Positions 32,099-40,051 of a stretch of DNA of 40,051 nucleotides are shown one piece after another. A model generated the notes under the pieces. The model searched no databases. It had not been told where the DNA came from and worked only from the letters and a program-made list of their open reading frames with translations. The translations under genes and the position numbers were made by a program. Source of the DNA: Methylobacterium variabile (GTDB taxonomy: Bacteria; Pseudomonadota; Alphaproteobacteria; Rhizobiales; Beijerinckiaceae); assembly GCF_001043975.1 (NCBI RefSeq), contig NZ_LABY01000263.1, positions 1-40,051 of the forward strand, in the 5' to 3' direction. Position 1 is the first letter of the stretch. Each line of letters starts with the position of its first letter.

Positions 32099-32159
32099 AA
32101 GCGTCGGGCGCGCCGCTTATTATGGCGGGTCGGCGAGGTGTCGACGTTCGGGTGAGACA

Positions 32160-32480
32160 ATGGCGATCGTCGATCTGGATCGGGATGCAGTGAAGAGCGG
32201 TCTGGCGGACGGTTCCGTCCTGCTGATCGACGTGCGCGAGCCCAACGAGTTCGCCGGCGGGCACATCCCGGGCTCGGTCTCCTTCCCGCTCTCGGCCTTC
32301 GACGTCGAGCGGCTCCAGGCGCTGATCGCTGCGGACGGTCGCCGCCCGGTCCTCTCCTGCGCGGCCGGCGTGCGGTCCGCCCGGGCCCTGCAGTATCTCC
32401 AGAGCCAGGGCGTGCCCCTGGCCGAGCACTATGCCGGCGGGTTCAAGGACTGGGCCAATGCCGGCGAGGCCATCGAATAG
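32160..32480 (+). CDS. Single-domain rhodanese
   Basis: A 106-residue sulfurtransferase of the GlpE/PspE type. LLIDVREPNEFAGGHIPGSVSFPLSAF (21-47) is the first family signature and C67-A-A-G-V-R-S73 the active-site loop with the persulfide-forming Cys. There is no signal peptide, so it works in the cytoplasm, moving sulfane sulfur, for example from thiosulfate to cyanide or a protein acceptor. GGTGAG precedes ATG 32160. It is followed by a GGGCCGG / CCGGCCC hairpin and then the RND genes about 200 bases away, so it may be independently transcribed. Substrate partner unknown. Confidence 0.9.
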   Translation: MAIVDLDRDAVKSGLADGSVLLIDVREPNEFAGGHIPGSVSFPLSAFDVERLQALIAADGRRPVLSCAAGVRSARALQYLQSQGVPLAEHYAGGFKDWANAGEAIE

Positions 32481-32501
32481 CTGACGCGAGCAGCTGACCA
32501 T

Positions 32502-32519
32502 GGGCCGGTCCGCCGGCCC
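32502..32519. terminator. Hairpin after rhodanese gene
   Basis: Perfect 7-bp arms GGGCCGG / CCGGCCC with loop TCCG, starting 22 bases after the rhodanese stop. There is no T-run, so termination is probable rather than certain. Confidence 0.4.
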
Positions 32520-32613
32520 CGCATTCCCGCCCGCGGGCGGTTCGACATCCCCGGCCCCGGGAGGGCCGCGCCGAGGGCGGCGCGGTTCCCGTCGCGGCCA
32601 GCCCCTCGACGCG

Positions 32614-32631
32614 GATGGGCGCCAGCCCATC
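32614..32631. promoter_or_regulatory. Leader hairpin upstream of the RND operon
   Basis: Perfect 7-bp arms GATGGGC / GCCCATC with loop GCCA, within longer flanking complementarity ACGCG / CGCGT, about 50 bases before the adaptor start. It could be an operator for an unlinked efflux repressor or a structured mRNA leader; no regulator gene adjoins the operon. Confidence 0.35.
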
Positions 32632-32681
32632 TCTCCGCGCGTCCGACGGGCCGCATGCACGAGATGAACGGGAGAGTGAGT

Positions 32682-33815
32682 ATGCGCAGGCTGAGGCTGG
32701 CGGCGGTGATCCCGGCGCTCCTGCTGATGGCCGGAATCCCGGCGCGGGCCCAGGCTCCCGGCGGCCCGCCCCCCGCGGTCACCGTGGCCAAACCCGTGGT
32801 GAAGGAGGTGGTGGAGCACGACGACTTCACCGGCCGCTTCGACGCGATCGAGTACGTCCAGGTGCGGGCCCGGGTCACCGGCTACCTGCAGAAGATCCAC
32901 TTCCAGGACGGCGCCGTGGTCAAGAAGGGCGAACTGCTCTTCACCATCGACCGGCGGCCCTACAAGGCCGCCCTCGACCAAGCCCAGGCGGCCCTGTCCT
33001 CGGCCCAGGCCCGCCTGAACTTCACCCAGACCGACCTCGAGCGCGCCCAGACGCTGAGCCGGTCGGGCAACATCTCCGAGCAGGTCACCGACCAGCGCCG
33101 GCAGAACTCGCTCACCGCCCAGGCCGACGTCGACAGCGCCACCGCGGCCCTGCGCCAGGCCCAGCTCAACTACGACTTCACCGAGGTGCGCTCGCCGATC
33201 GACGGGCGGATCTCGCAGCGCCTGGTCACCGAGGGCAACATCGTCATCACCGACCAGACGATGCTGACCACGATCGTCTCCCTCGATCCGATCTACTTCT
33301 CCTTCACCGTCGACGAGCGCTCGTTCCTGTCCTACCAGGGCACCCTGCGCATCGGCATGGGGGCGACCCAGAACGAGCACACGGTGCCGATCCTGGTGGC
33401 GCTGACCGGCGAGGCGAAGCCCACCCGCAAGGGCGTGCTCAACTTCGTCGACAACCGCGTCGACGAGGCGACCGGCACCGTGCTCCTGCGGGCGACCGTC
33501 GAGAACCCGGACCGCTTCATCAAGCCGGGCCTGTTCGGCATCGTCAGCATGCCGGCGTCCAAGCCCTATCGCGGGATCCTGATCCCCGACGAGGCGATCG
33601 CGGCCAACCAGGACAAGCGCCTCGTCTACGTGCTCGGGCCCGACAACGTCGTCCAGCCCCGCAACATCCGCCCCGGCCCGAAGATCGACGGCTACCGGGT
33701 GGTGCGCGACGGGCTGAAGGGCGACGAGACCATCGTGATCGTCGGCCTCACCCGCGTGCGGCCGGGTGCCAAGGTCACGCCCGAGGTCAAGGAATTGCCG
33801 CCGGTCCGCGAGTGA
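32682..33815 (+). CDS. RND efflux periplasmic adaptor (membrane fusion protein)
   Basis: A 377-residue HlyD/AcrA-type adaptor. Signal segment LRLAAVIPALLLMAGIPARAQA, then the lipoyl-like region (FTGRFDAIEYVQVRARVTGYLQKIHFQDGAVVKKGELLFTIDRRPYKAALDQAQAAL), an alpha-helical hairpin (SSAQARLNFTQTDLERAQTLSRS to SATAALRQAQLNYDFTEVRSPIDGRIS) and beta-barrel and membrane-proximal domains ending in EAIAANQDKRLVYVLGPDNVVQPR. It links the inner-membrane RND pump to an outer-membrane channel. ATG 32682 with GGGAG seven bases upstream is preferred over ATG 32655. It lacks the lipobox Cys of E. coli AcrA, so it may be soluble or anchored by its signal segment. The pump gene follows. Confidence 0.93.
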   Translation: MRRLRLAAVIPALLLMAGIPARAQAPGGPPPAVTVAKPVVKEVVEHDDFTGRFDAIEYVQVRARVTGYLQKIHFQDGAVVKKGELLFTIDRRPYKAALDQAQAALSSAQARLNFTQTDLERAQTLSRSGNISEQVTDQRRQNSLTAQADVDSATAALRQAQLNYDFTEVRSPIDGRISQRLVTEGNIVITDQTMLTTIVSLDPIYFSFTVDERSFLSYQGTLRIGMGATQNEHTVPILVALTGEAKPTRKGVLNFVDNRVDEATGTVLLRATVENPDRFIKPGLFGIVSMPASKPYRGILIPDEAIAANQDKRLVYVLGPDNVVQPRNIRPGPKIDGYRVVRDGLKGDETIVIVGLTRVRPGAKVTPEVKELPPVRE

Positions 33816-33824
33816 ACAAAAGAC

Positions 33825-33890
33825 GCGCCGCCGTGATGGCGGCGCTTCCGTCAGGACGCCAGTGCCCCGTGAGGGGTGCCACGCCCGCGT
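33825..33890. promoter_or_regulatory. Tandem hairpins between adaptor and pump genes
   Basis: The 96-base spacer has three consecutive stem-loops: GCGCCGCC-GTGAT-GGCGGCGC (33825-33845), CCCC-GTGA-GGGG, then CGCCC-GCGTGA-GGGCG near 33890. All three loops contain GTGA. The first is a perfect 8-bp stem. They could stabilise or attenuate the mRNA between the two coding regions; no T-run follows, so full termination is unlikely. Confidence 0.4.
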
Positions 33891-33911
33891 GAGGGCGCGA
33901 GAGGCCCACCG

Positions 33912-36900
33912 ATGCGTTTTGCCCACTTCTTCGTCGACCGGCCGATCTTCGCCTCGGTGACCTCGATCGTCATCCTGATCATCGGCTACGTCTCGTACAT
34001 CTCGTTGCCCGTCTCGCAGTACCCGGAGATTGTCCCGCCGACCGTGGTGGTGCGCGCCTCCTATCCGGGCGCCAACGCCGAGACCGTGGCGGCCACCATC
34101 GCGACGCCGATCGAGCAGGAGATCAACGGCGTCGACAACATGCTGTACATGTCGTCGCTGTCGACCAACGACGGCAACATGCAGCTGACCGTCACCTTCG
34201 CGCTCGGCACCAACCTCGACATCGCCAACGTGCTGGTCCAGAACCGGCTCTCGGTCGCCCAGCCGCGCCTGCCCGGCGACGTGCGCAACCTCGGCGTCAC
34301 GGTCCGCAAGTCCTCGCCCGACCTGATGATGGTCGTGCACGTGCTGTCGCCCGACGGCACCTTCGACCAGAACTACCTCGCCAACTACATCTACCTGCGC
34401 CTGCGCGATCCCTTGCTGCGCCTCAACGGCGTCGGCGACATCACGGTGTTCGGCGGCTCGGAATACGCGCTGCGGCTCTGGCTCGACCCGAACAAGCTCG
34501 CCTCCTACCAGCTCTCGACCACCGACGTGATCAACGCGCTGCAGGAGCAGAACGTCCAAGTCGCGTCGGGCGCGCTCGGCGCGCCGCCGGCGCCCTCGAC
34601 CCAAGCGTTCCAGCTCACCGTGCAGACGCAAGGGCGGTTCCAGGACCCGAGCGAGTTCCGCAAGGTGATCGTCAAGGCGTCCGACGGGCGGCTGGTGCGG
34701 GTCTCGGACATCGCCCGGGTCGAGCTCGGGCAGAAGGACTACACGACGAAGTCGTTCCTCAACGGCCAGCCGGCCATCGGCATCGGCGTGTTCCAGCGCC
34801 CCGGCACCAACGCGCTGGAGGCGGCCGAGCAGGTCCAGGCGCTGATGAAGACGCTCGCCAAGGACTTCCCGCCCGGCCTCGAATTCAAGATCGCCTACAA
34901 CCCGACCGAGTTCATCGCCGAGTCGGTGCACGAGGTCTACAAGACCCTGGGCGAGGCGGTGGTCCTCGTCGTGGTGGTGATCCTGGTCTTCCTGCAGAGC
35001 TGGCGCACCGCGATCATCCCGATCATCGCGATCCCGGTGTCGCTCGTCGGCACCTTCGCGGTGATGGCGCTGCTCGGCTTCTCGCTCAACAACCTGACGC
35101 TGTTCGGGCTCGTGCTCGCCATCGGCATCGTCGTCGACGACGCGATCGTGGTGGTGGAGAACGTCGAGCGCAACATGGCCGAGGGGCTCTCGCCCGGCGA
35201 GGCGGCCCACAAGACCATGGACGAGGTCGGCGGCGCGGTGGTGGCGATCGCCCTCGTGCTGTCGGCGGTGTTCATCCCGACCGCCTTCATCCCGGGCATC
35301 TCGGGCCAGTTCTACCGGCAGTTCGCGCTCACCATCGCGGCCTCGACCATCATCTCGATGTTCAACTCGCTGACGCTGTCGCCAGCGCTCTGCAAGCTCC
35401 TGCTCAAGCCGCATTCCGAGCACCACCAGCCGCGCTTCTTCCTGGCCCGGTTCGGCGCCTGGGCGGCCAACACCTTCAACCGCGCCTTCGACGCGACGGC
35501 GAACGCCTACGCTGCGACGATCCGCTTCCTCACCGGGCGGCTGGTGCCGCTGCTGGCGATGCTCCTGCTCTATGCCGGGGTGATCTACGGCGTGCTGCAC
35601 CTCGCCCGCATCACGCCGACGGGCTTCATCCCGCTCCAGGACCAGGGATACCTGCTCGTCGTGGTGCAGCTGCCGCCGGGCTCGTCCCTCGAGCGGACGA
35701 CCGCGGTGGTGCAGGAGGTGTCGCGCCGCTCGCTCGACATCGACGGCGTCGGCAACACCGTGGTGATCGCCGGCTTCGACGGCGCCACCTTCACCAACAC
35801 CACCAACGGCGCGGTGATGTTCCTGCCGCTCAAGCCCTTCGCCGAGCGGCTGGCCAAGGGCCGCACGGCGGGCAAGATCCTGCAGGACGTGCTCGCCAAG
35901 ACCGCCCCGATGCAGGAGGCGCGGATCATCGCGATCCCGCCGCCACCGGTGCGGGGCCTTGGCAACGCGGGCGGCTTCAAGATGCAGGTCCAGAGCCGCG
36001 AGGGGTCGGACATCGCCCGGCTGCTCCAGGTCTCCGGTGATCTCATCGGCGCGGCCAACCGTGACCCGGCGCTCACCCGCGTCTTCACCACCTTCGGCAA
36101 CGACACGCCGCAGATCTACCTCGACATCGACCGCACGGTGGCGCGGATGCTGAACGTGCCGCTCGCCAACGTGTTCTCGACCCTCCAGGTCAATCTCGGC
36201 GGCGCCTACGTCAACGACTTCAACACCTTCGGGCGCATCTACCAGGTCCGGGCCCAGGCCGACGCCAAGTACCGGATGGAGAAGGAGGACATCGAGCGGC
36301 TGAAGGTGCGCTCCTCCACCGGCGCGCTCGTGCCGATGGGGACGCTCGCCAGCATCCGCGACATCTCAGGTCCGCAGATCGTCCAGCGCTACAACCTGTA
36401 CTACTCGATCCCGGTACAGGGCGACTCGCGGCCGGGCGTGTCCTCGGGCCAGGCGCTCGACGCGATGGAGAAGCTCGCCCGCCAGACCCTGCCGGACGGC
36501 ATGAGCTTCGAGTGGACCGAGATCGCGTTCCAGGAGAAGGCGGTCGGCAACACGGCGATCTACGTCTTCGCGCTCGGCGTGCTGCTGGTCTTCCTGGTGC
36601 TCGCCGCGCAGTACGAATCCTGGGCGCTGCCGCTCTCGATCCTGCTCGTGGTGCCGACCGGCGTGCTCGCGGCCTTGGCCGGCGTGCAGTTCCGGGCGCA
36701 GGACAACAACATCCTGACCCAGATCGGCCTGATCGTGCTCATCGGCCTGGCGGCCAAGAACGCGATCCTGATCGTCGAGTTCGCCCACCAGATCGAGGAG
36801 AGCGAGCGCCGCGGCCCGGTCGCGGCCGCCGTCGAGGCCTGCCGCCTGCGCCTGCGGCCGATCCTGATGACCGCCTTCGCGTTCATCCTCGGCGTGGTGC

Positions 36901-37100
36901 CGCTCGCCTTCGCGACCGGTCCGGGCGCCGAGATGCGCCAGGCGCTCGGCACCGCGGTGCTGTTCGGCATGCTGGGCGCGACGATCTTCGGCCTGTTCCT
37001 GACGCCGGTGTTCTACGTGGTGATCCGCAACATCCTGATCCGGATCAACCGCTGGCGCGGGGTCGACGACCACCATGGCGAGCCGGAGCCGGCGCGGTAG
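33912..37100 (+). CDS. RND efflux pump, HAE1 family inner-membrane transporter
   Basis: A 1062-residue hydrophobic resistance-nodulation-division pump with the usual 12 membrane helices and two large periplasmic loops (about 30-340 and 560-870). The start RFAHFFVDRPIFASVTSIVI is typical of AcrB/MexB. Proton-relay residues are present: Asp409-Asp410 in the IGIVVDDAIVVVENVER helix and Lys949 in LIGLAAKNAILIVEFA. It exports drugs, detergents or other amphiphiles using the proton gradient. ATG 33912 is preferred; the 12-residue upstream extension is hydrophilic and lies after the hairpins. No TolC-type gene follows; a strong terminator does, so the outer-membrane partner is encoded elsewhere. Confidence 0.95.
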   Translation: MRFAHFFVDRPIFASVTSIVILIIGYVSYISLPVSQYPEIVPPTVVVRASYPGANAETVAATIATPIEQEINGVDNMLYMSSLSTNDGNMQLTVTFALGTNLDIANVLVQNRLSVAQPRLPGDVRNLGVTVRKSSPDLMMVVHVLSPDGTFDQNYLANYIYLRLRDPLLRLNGVGDITVFGGSEYALRLWLDPNKLASYQLSTTDVINALQEQNVQVASGALGAPPAPSTQAFQLTVQTQGRFQDPSEFRKVIVKASDGRLVRVSDIARVELGQKDYTTKSFLNGQPAIGIGVFQRPGTNALEAAEQVQALMKTLAKDFPPGLEFKIAYNPTEFIAESVHEVYKTLGEAVVLVVVVILVFLQSWRTAIIPIIAIPVSLVGTFAVMALLGFSLNNLTLFGLVLAIGIVVDDAIVVVENVERNMAEGLSPGEAAHKTMDEVGGAVVAIALVLSAVFIPTAFIPGISGQFYRQFALTIAASTIISMFNSLTLSPALCKLLLKPHSEHHQPRFFLARFGAWAANTFNRAFDATANAYAATIRFLTGRLVPLLAMLLLYAGVIYGVLHLARITPTGFIPLQDQGYLLVVVQLPPGSSLERTTAVVQEVSRRSLDIDGVGNTVVIAGFDGATFTNTTNGAVMFLPLKPFAERLAKGRTAGKILQDVLAKTAPMQEARIIAIPPPPVRGLGNAGGFKMQVQSREGSDIARLLQVSGDLIGAANRDPALTRVFTTFGNDTPQIYLDIDRTVARMLNVPLANVFSTLQVNLGGAYVNDFNTFGRIYQVRAQADAKYRMEKEDIERLKVRSSTGALVPMGTLASIRDISGPQIVQRYNLYYSIPVQGDSRPGVSSGQALDAMEKLARQTLPDGMSFEWTEIAFQEKAVGNTAIYVFALGVLLVFLVLAAQYESWALPLSILLVVPTGVLAALAGVQFRAQDNNILTQIGLIVLIGLAAKNAILIVEFAHQIEESERRGPVAAAVEACRLRLRPILMTAFAFILGVVPLAFATGPGAEMRQALGTAVLFGMLGATIFGLFLTPVFYVVIRNILIRINRWRGVDDHHGEPEPAR

Positions 37101-37130
37101 CGCCCGCTTCCGATCCTCGGCCTCTCTCAG

Positions 37131-37161
37131 CGCCCCCGGACGGCACCGTCCGGGGGCGTTT
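37131..37161 (+). terminator. Rho-independent terminator of the RND operon
   Basis: Perfect 11-bp stem CGCCCCCGGAC / GTCCGGGGGCG (12 bp counting one more G-C pair) with a 4-6 base loop, followed by TTTCT, 30 bases after the pump stop. This is the strongest intrinsic terminator in the window. Confidence 0.8.
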
Positions 37162-37248
37162 CTCGTCGCGGTGCGTCACCGCCGCACCCGAACCGTCCGG
37201 CCGCTCTCCGCATTGCCCGGCTGCATTTTTGAGCCGTGGGAGGTGCGC

Positions 37249-38277
37249 GTGGCGCGGGTGGCGGTGGTGACGGGCGGCACGGCGGGGATCGGTCTGGCGA
37301 CCGCCCACGCCTTCGCCAGGGGCGGCTGGTCGGTCGGGATCGTCGCCCGCGACGAGGAGCGCCTGCGCGACGCGGAGGCCGCGCTGCGCCGGCACGGCGG
37401 CGCCGTGCTGGCGATCTCGGCCGACGTGGCGGACGCGACGGCGGTGGATGCCGCCGCCGACCGGTTCGAGGCCGAGCTCGGGCCGATCGACACCTGGGTC
37501 AACAACGCGATGTCGTCGATCGTGGCGCCCGCGCCCGAGATCACGCCCGAGGAGTGGCGGCGCGTCACCGAGACCACCTATCTCAGCCAGGTCTGGGGCA
37601 CGCTCGCTGCCTTGCGCCACATGCGGACGCGCAACCGCGGCACCATCGTGCAGGTGAGTTCCGGCTTAGGCCTGCGGTCGATGCCGCTGCAAGTGCCCTA
37701 TTGCGCCGCCAAGCACGCGGTGACCGGCTTCACCGACGGCCTGCGCTCGGAGCTGCTGCACGAGGGCGTCGATATCAACCTGACGGTGGTCTACCTGCCG
37801 GCGGTGAACACGCCGCAATTCGGCTGGGCCCGTACCCGCACCGGCGCCGAGCAGGACATCCCGGCCCCGGTCTTCGACCCCCGGCTCTGCGCCGACGCGA
37901 TCCTGTTCGCCGCCCACAACCGGCGCCGGGACATCTGGGTCGGCCGCTCGACGGTGCAGATGGGTCTGATGCAGGTCGCGTCGCCGGCGCTCTCCGACCG
38001 GTTCATGGCCCGCGGCTGGGACGCGCAGATCGGCGAGGCTTCGCCCAACAAGCCCGGCAACCTGTTCGAGCCGGCACCAGGCCCGGCGGCGATCGACGGG
38101 CGCTTCGCCGACAAGACCACGCCGACCCGCACCGAGTTCTGGACCGACCGGCAGCGCGACGTCCTCGTCGGCGGCCTCGCGGCGCTCTGCCTCGGCGGCG
38201 TGGCGGCGCTCGCCGTCGGTGCCGGGGCGATGCGCCGGCTCGGCCGCGGCAGGCACCGCATCCTGCCGCATCTCTGA
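37249..38277 (+). CDS. Short-chain dehydrogenase/reductase with C-terminal membrane segment
   Basis: A 342-residue classical SDR. TGGTAGIG (8-15) binds the dinucleotide, NNA lies at 85-87, and the catalytic set is Ser137/138, Y151-C-A-A-K155. The domain is followed by a long tail: TEFWTDRQRDVLVGGLAALCLGGVAALAVGAGAM, a hydrophobic segment near 303-325 that would anchor the enzyme in the membrane, unlike most SDRs of about 250 residues. The start is GTG 37249 with GGGAGG five bases upstream. No substrate can be inferred. It stands between the RND terminator and the MBL gene; the tail may locate it near a membrane-associated substrate. Confidence 0.85.
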   Translation: MARVAVVTGGTAGIGLATAHAFARGGWSVGIVARDEERLRDAEAALRRHGGAVLAISADVADATAVDAAADRFEAELGPIDTWVNNAMSSIVAPAPEITPEEWRRVTETTYLSQVWGTLAALRHMRTRNRGTIVQVSSGLGLRSMPLQVPYCAAKHAVTGFTDGLRSELLHEGVDINLTVVYLPAVNTPQFGWARTRTGAEQDIPAPVFDPRLCADAILFAAHNRRRDIWVGRSTVQMGLMQVASPALSDRFMARGWDAQIGEASPNKPGNLFEPAPGPAAIDGRFADKTTPTRTEFWTDRQRDVLVGGLAALCLGGVAALAVGAGAMRRLGRGRHRILPHL

Positions 38278-38358
38278 GGAGGCGAAGGCCGCATCGCCGA
38301 AGACCGGGCCCGTCCTATATCGGGCGTCACCCTTCCGCCGTCAGATCAGGTCTCGCGC

Positions 38359-39222
38359 GTGCCCGGTTACCTGCCCTTCGCGGGCGCCCTCAAGCTTCCC
38401 AGCTTCGTCTGCGACAATTGCGGCTTCTGGCAGCGCCACTTCGCGGCCCCGCCGAGCTGCCCGATGTGCCTCGACGCCCGCCACGTCGTGCCGCAGGACG
38501 GCTGGCGCTTCCGCGACGTGGCGGAGGCGCAAGCCTCGTTCCCGTGCCACTGGGACGAGGTCGAGCCCGGGGTGTGGAAGTTCTGGAACGAACCGGTCAC
38601 CGGCATCGGGCCGAGCGCCTACCTGATCGTGCATCCTGAGGGCAACATGGGCTTCGAGGGCTGCCCGGTCTTCAGCGAGGCGGCCCTCGACCACATCGCC
38701 GCGCTCGGCGGCATGACGGTGCTCTCGGCCTCGCATCCCCACAGCTACGGCGCGCTGCCCCAGCTCCAGGACCGCTTCGACCCGGAGCTCTGCCTGCCGG
38801 CCGCCGACTTCACCTGGAGCGCAGCGCTCCAGGTGTCCTGGCCCTACGACGACACCCTCGAGCCGCTGCCGGGGCTCACGCTCCACCGCACCGCCGGCCA
38901 TTTCGACGGCCACGCCGTGCTGCACGACCGGGCACGCGGCATCGTGTTCTGCGGCGACGCCCTGAAGTTCGAGCTCGACCCGGAGAACCCGCGCGAGGCG
39001 CTGACGATCTCGGCCCACAAGGCCTTCGTGCGCGGCGTGCCGCTGACCCACGCCGAGCTCGCCCGCTACCGCGCGGTCTTCGCCGCCCTCGACTTCCACC
39101 AGACCTGGACGCCGTTCGAGCAGGCGGCGAATGTTGGGCGGGAAGAGGTGCTGGCGCTCATCGACGCGATGCTGGCCGGCCGGCCGCACGCCTATCCGGT
39201 GAAGGTCACCGCGCTGCGCTGA
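38359..39222 (+). CDS. Zinc-ribbon + metallo-beta-lactamase-fold protein (degenerate metal site)
   Basis: A 287-residue cytoplasmic protein. It begins with a likely zinc ribbon: C18-x2-C21 and C34-x2-C37 (FVCDNCGFWQRH...CPMCLDARH). The rest has MBL-fold features (VTGIGPSAYLIVHPEGNMGFEGCPVF, then TLHRTAGHFDGHAVLHDRARGIVFCGDALKF), but the canonical HxHxDH metal motif reads H-P-H-S-Y-G, so the Asp and His of the second metal site are missing. It may be a single-metal or inactive member, possibly binding rather than cleaving its ligand. The GTG start at 38359 begins close to the homologous region. It converges on the flavoprotein gene. Confidence 0.8.
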   Translation: MPGYLPFAGALKLPSFVCDNCGFWQRHFAAPPSCPMCLDARHVVPQDGWRFRDVAEAQASFPCHWDEVEPGVWKFWNEPVTGIGPSAYLIVHPEGNMGFEGCPVFSEAALDHIAALGGMTVLSASHPHSYGALPQLQDRFDPELCLPAADFTWSAALQVSWPYDDTLEPLPGLTLHRTAGHFDGHAVLHDRARGIVFCGDALKFELDPENPREALTISAHKAFVRGVPLTHAELARYRAVFAALDFHQTWTPFEQAANVGREEVLALIDAMLAGRPHAYPVKVTALR

Positions 39223-39259
39223 GCAAGTTTCGCAGAACGAAAGCCTGAGCAGACCTGGG

Positions 39260-40048
39260 TCACAGCCCGAACTGCGCGCCCGTATCCCCCGGGGTGACCA
39301 GGCTGCGGGCCCGGCTGCGCGACGGCAGGAAGGCGAGGCCGGCGCAGGCGGCGCCGACGCTGTCGCAGAGGCGCTCGACCGCCCGCACCACCTCGGGCGG
39401 GCCGGCGACGTGGACGCTGTCGCTCGGCCGCAGGGACGGCAGGTGGGCGGTGACCGGGCCGTGGCGCACGTCGGCCTGGCCGCGGCGGTCGCGGCTCGCC
39501 GCGAGCGTGATCTGCTGCACGCCGGTGCCGCGCAGCCAGGCGAGGGCCGGGCGCATGTAGAGGTCGTCGGCGTCGTTCGCGCCGGCGACCACCACCATCT
39601 CGCGGCCGGTCTCGAGGTGGCGTGCCGCCCGGGCGATGGCCCAGATCGGCGCGAAGCCGGTCTCGGCCGAGACGAGGATGAGGCGCCCGGGACCGGGCCG
39701 GTACGGGGTACCGCCGGCCGGGCCCTTGATCCGCACCGCGTGGCCGGGATGCACCGCCTCGCCGAGGGCGGCGCCGAGCGCCCCGCCGTCGCGGCGCAGG
39801 TGGAAGACGAGTTCGTTGAGCTCGGTGTTGCCGTCGATGCGCTGGGTCGGGCAGTACGGCCGGGCGGGAAGCCCCGCGAAGGCGACCTCCACGGCCTGGC
39901 CGGGGGCGACGTCGAGGGCGCGCGAGACCGTGACCACCACCTCCATCACCGCGCCCGAGAGCGGGGTGGCCGAGAGGAGCGTGCCGGCGCGCCTGGCCGT
40001 CCGCAGCGCGGCGAGGGGGGAGGGGGCGGTGATGGAGGTGGTGGTCAC
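39260..40048 (-). CDS. Ferredoxin-NAD(P) reductase-like flavoprotein (start at window edge)
   Basis: About 262 residues of an FNR-fold oxidoreductase. The FAD part shows VSRALDVAPGQAVEVAFAGLPARPYCP, where RPYCP replaces the usual R-x-Y-S/T motif, and the NAD(P) part LILVSAETGFAPIWAIARAARHL replaces the usual GGTGxAP; then MVVVAGANDADDLYM and a C-terminal RPSDSVHVAGPPEVVRAVERL. Members pass electrons between NAD(P)H and ferredoxins, flavins or iron-sulfur centres. The GTG start at 40048 lies three bases from the window edge, so a longer N-terminus (for example a 2Fe-2S domain) cannot be excluded. Function beyond an electron-transfer flavoprotein is not assignable. Confidence 0.78.
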   Translation of the reverse strand: MTTTSITAPSPLAALRTARRAGTLLSATPLSGAVMEVVVTVSRALDVAPGQAVEVAFAGLPARPYCPTQRIDGNTELNELVFHLRRDGGALGAALGEAVHPGHAVRIKGPAGGTPYRPGPGRLILVSAETGFAPIWAIARAARHLETGREMVVVAGANDADDLYMRPALAWLRGTGVQQITLAASRDRRGQADVRHGPVTAHLPSLRPSDSVHVAGPPEVVRAVERLCDSVGAACAGLAFLPSRSRARSLVTPGDTGAQFGL

Positions 40049-40051
40049 GGT

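Noticed and set aside
32073..35600. 1175-residue minus-strand ORF opposite the RND genes
   Set aside because: It is a shadow frame of the adaptor and pump genes caused by high GC; its composition is rich in His, Asp, Arg and Gly with no domains or ribosome site.
1..40051. tRNA, rRNA, CRISPR array, insertion sequence or prophage
   Set aside because: I saw no cloverleaf, no evenly spaced direct repeats, no transposase or integrase and no phage structural genes.

Overview
The window is very GC-rich, gene-dense chromosomal DNA with tight overlaps, many GTG starts and long spurious antisense ORFs. The gene content (MeaB GTPase, a CroR-like crotonase, a PuuE-UraD fusion, a short PhoH ATPase, a two-AAA-domain CDC48 ATPase, ECF sigma/anti-sigma pair) points to an alphaproteobacterium of the order Hyphomicrobiales, most likely Methylobacterium or a close relative. 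That assignment is inference from gene content and composition; no rRNA or other marker is present. I see no rRNA, tRNA, CRISPR array, insertion sequence or prophage gene.

Layout. 1-2106: the 3' end of a membrane flippase-like gene, then an MNT-HEPN toxin-antitoxin pair in which both genes appear broken by a single extra base. 2156-8034: forward-strand genes for a GlcE-like flavoprotein, a VOC protein, a CpdA-like metallophosphoesterase, a CDC48-type AAA+ ATPase and an L,D-transpeptidase. 8118-10606: a GlcD/D-lactate dehydrogenase-like flavoprotein (minus), a hotdog thioesterase (plus) and a small secreted protein (minus). 10741-14200: UvrD/PcrA helicase and PhoH-like ATPase. 14241-17166 (minus): a four-gene stress-signalling operon made of Tat-exported metallophosphoesterase, cupredoxin, ECF sigma factor and zinc-finger membrane anti-sigma factor.

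17359-22507: NAD(P)-binding protein, SOUL protein, lipoprotein hydrolase, MeaB, DsbA-like protein and a second NAD(P)-binding protein, the last diverging from an HxlR regulator (22641-23006) across a palindrome. 23122-26745 (minus): ProX-type aminoacyl-tRNA deacylase, threonine/serine dehydratase translationally coupled to a crotonase, then a PAP2 phosphatase coupled to a 2H phosphoesterase. 26837-28824: AlgX-like SGNH protein and glutathionyl-hydroquinone reductase. 29044-31896 (minus): PuuE-UraD fusion and a GT4 glycosyltransferase. 32160-37100: rhodanese, then an RND efflux pair ending in a strong intrinsic terminator. 37249-40048: SDR with a C-terminal membrane anchor, a zinc-ribbon metallo-beta-lactamase-fold protein and a ferredoxin reductase-like flavoprotein at the window edge.

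How the genes fit together. Most are housekeeping or accessory metabolism. A carbon theme is visible: threonine dehydratase gives 2-oxobutyrate, which leads to propionyl-CoA and methylmalonyl-CoA, and MeaB protects methylmalonyl-CoA mutase; a CroR-like crotonase belongs to the ethylmalonyl-CoA pathway used by methylotrophs. The most system-like units are the ECF/cupredoxin operon, the decaying MNT-HEPN pair and two large palindromic intergenic elements (20877-21076 and 28873-29012). I do not see a clearly novel multi-gene system; the best leads are listed as findings with their limits.
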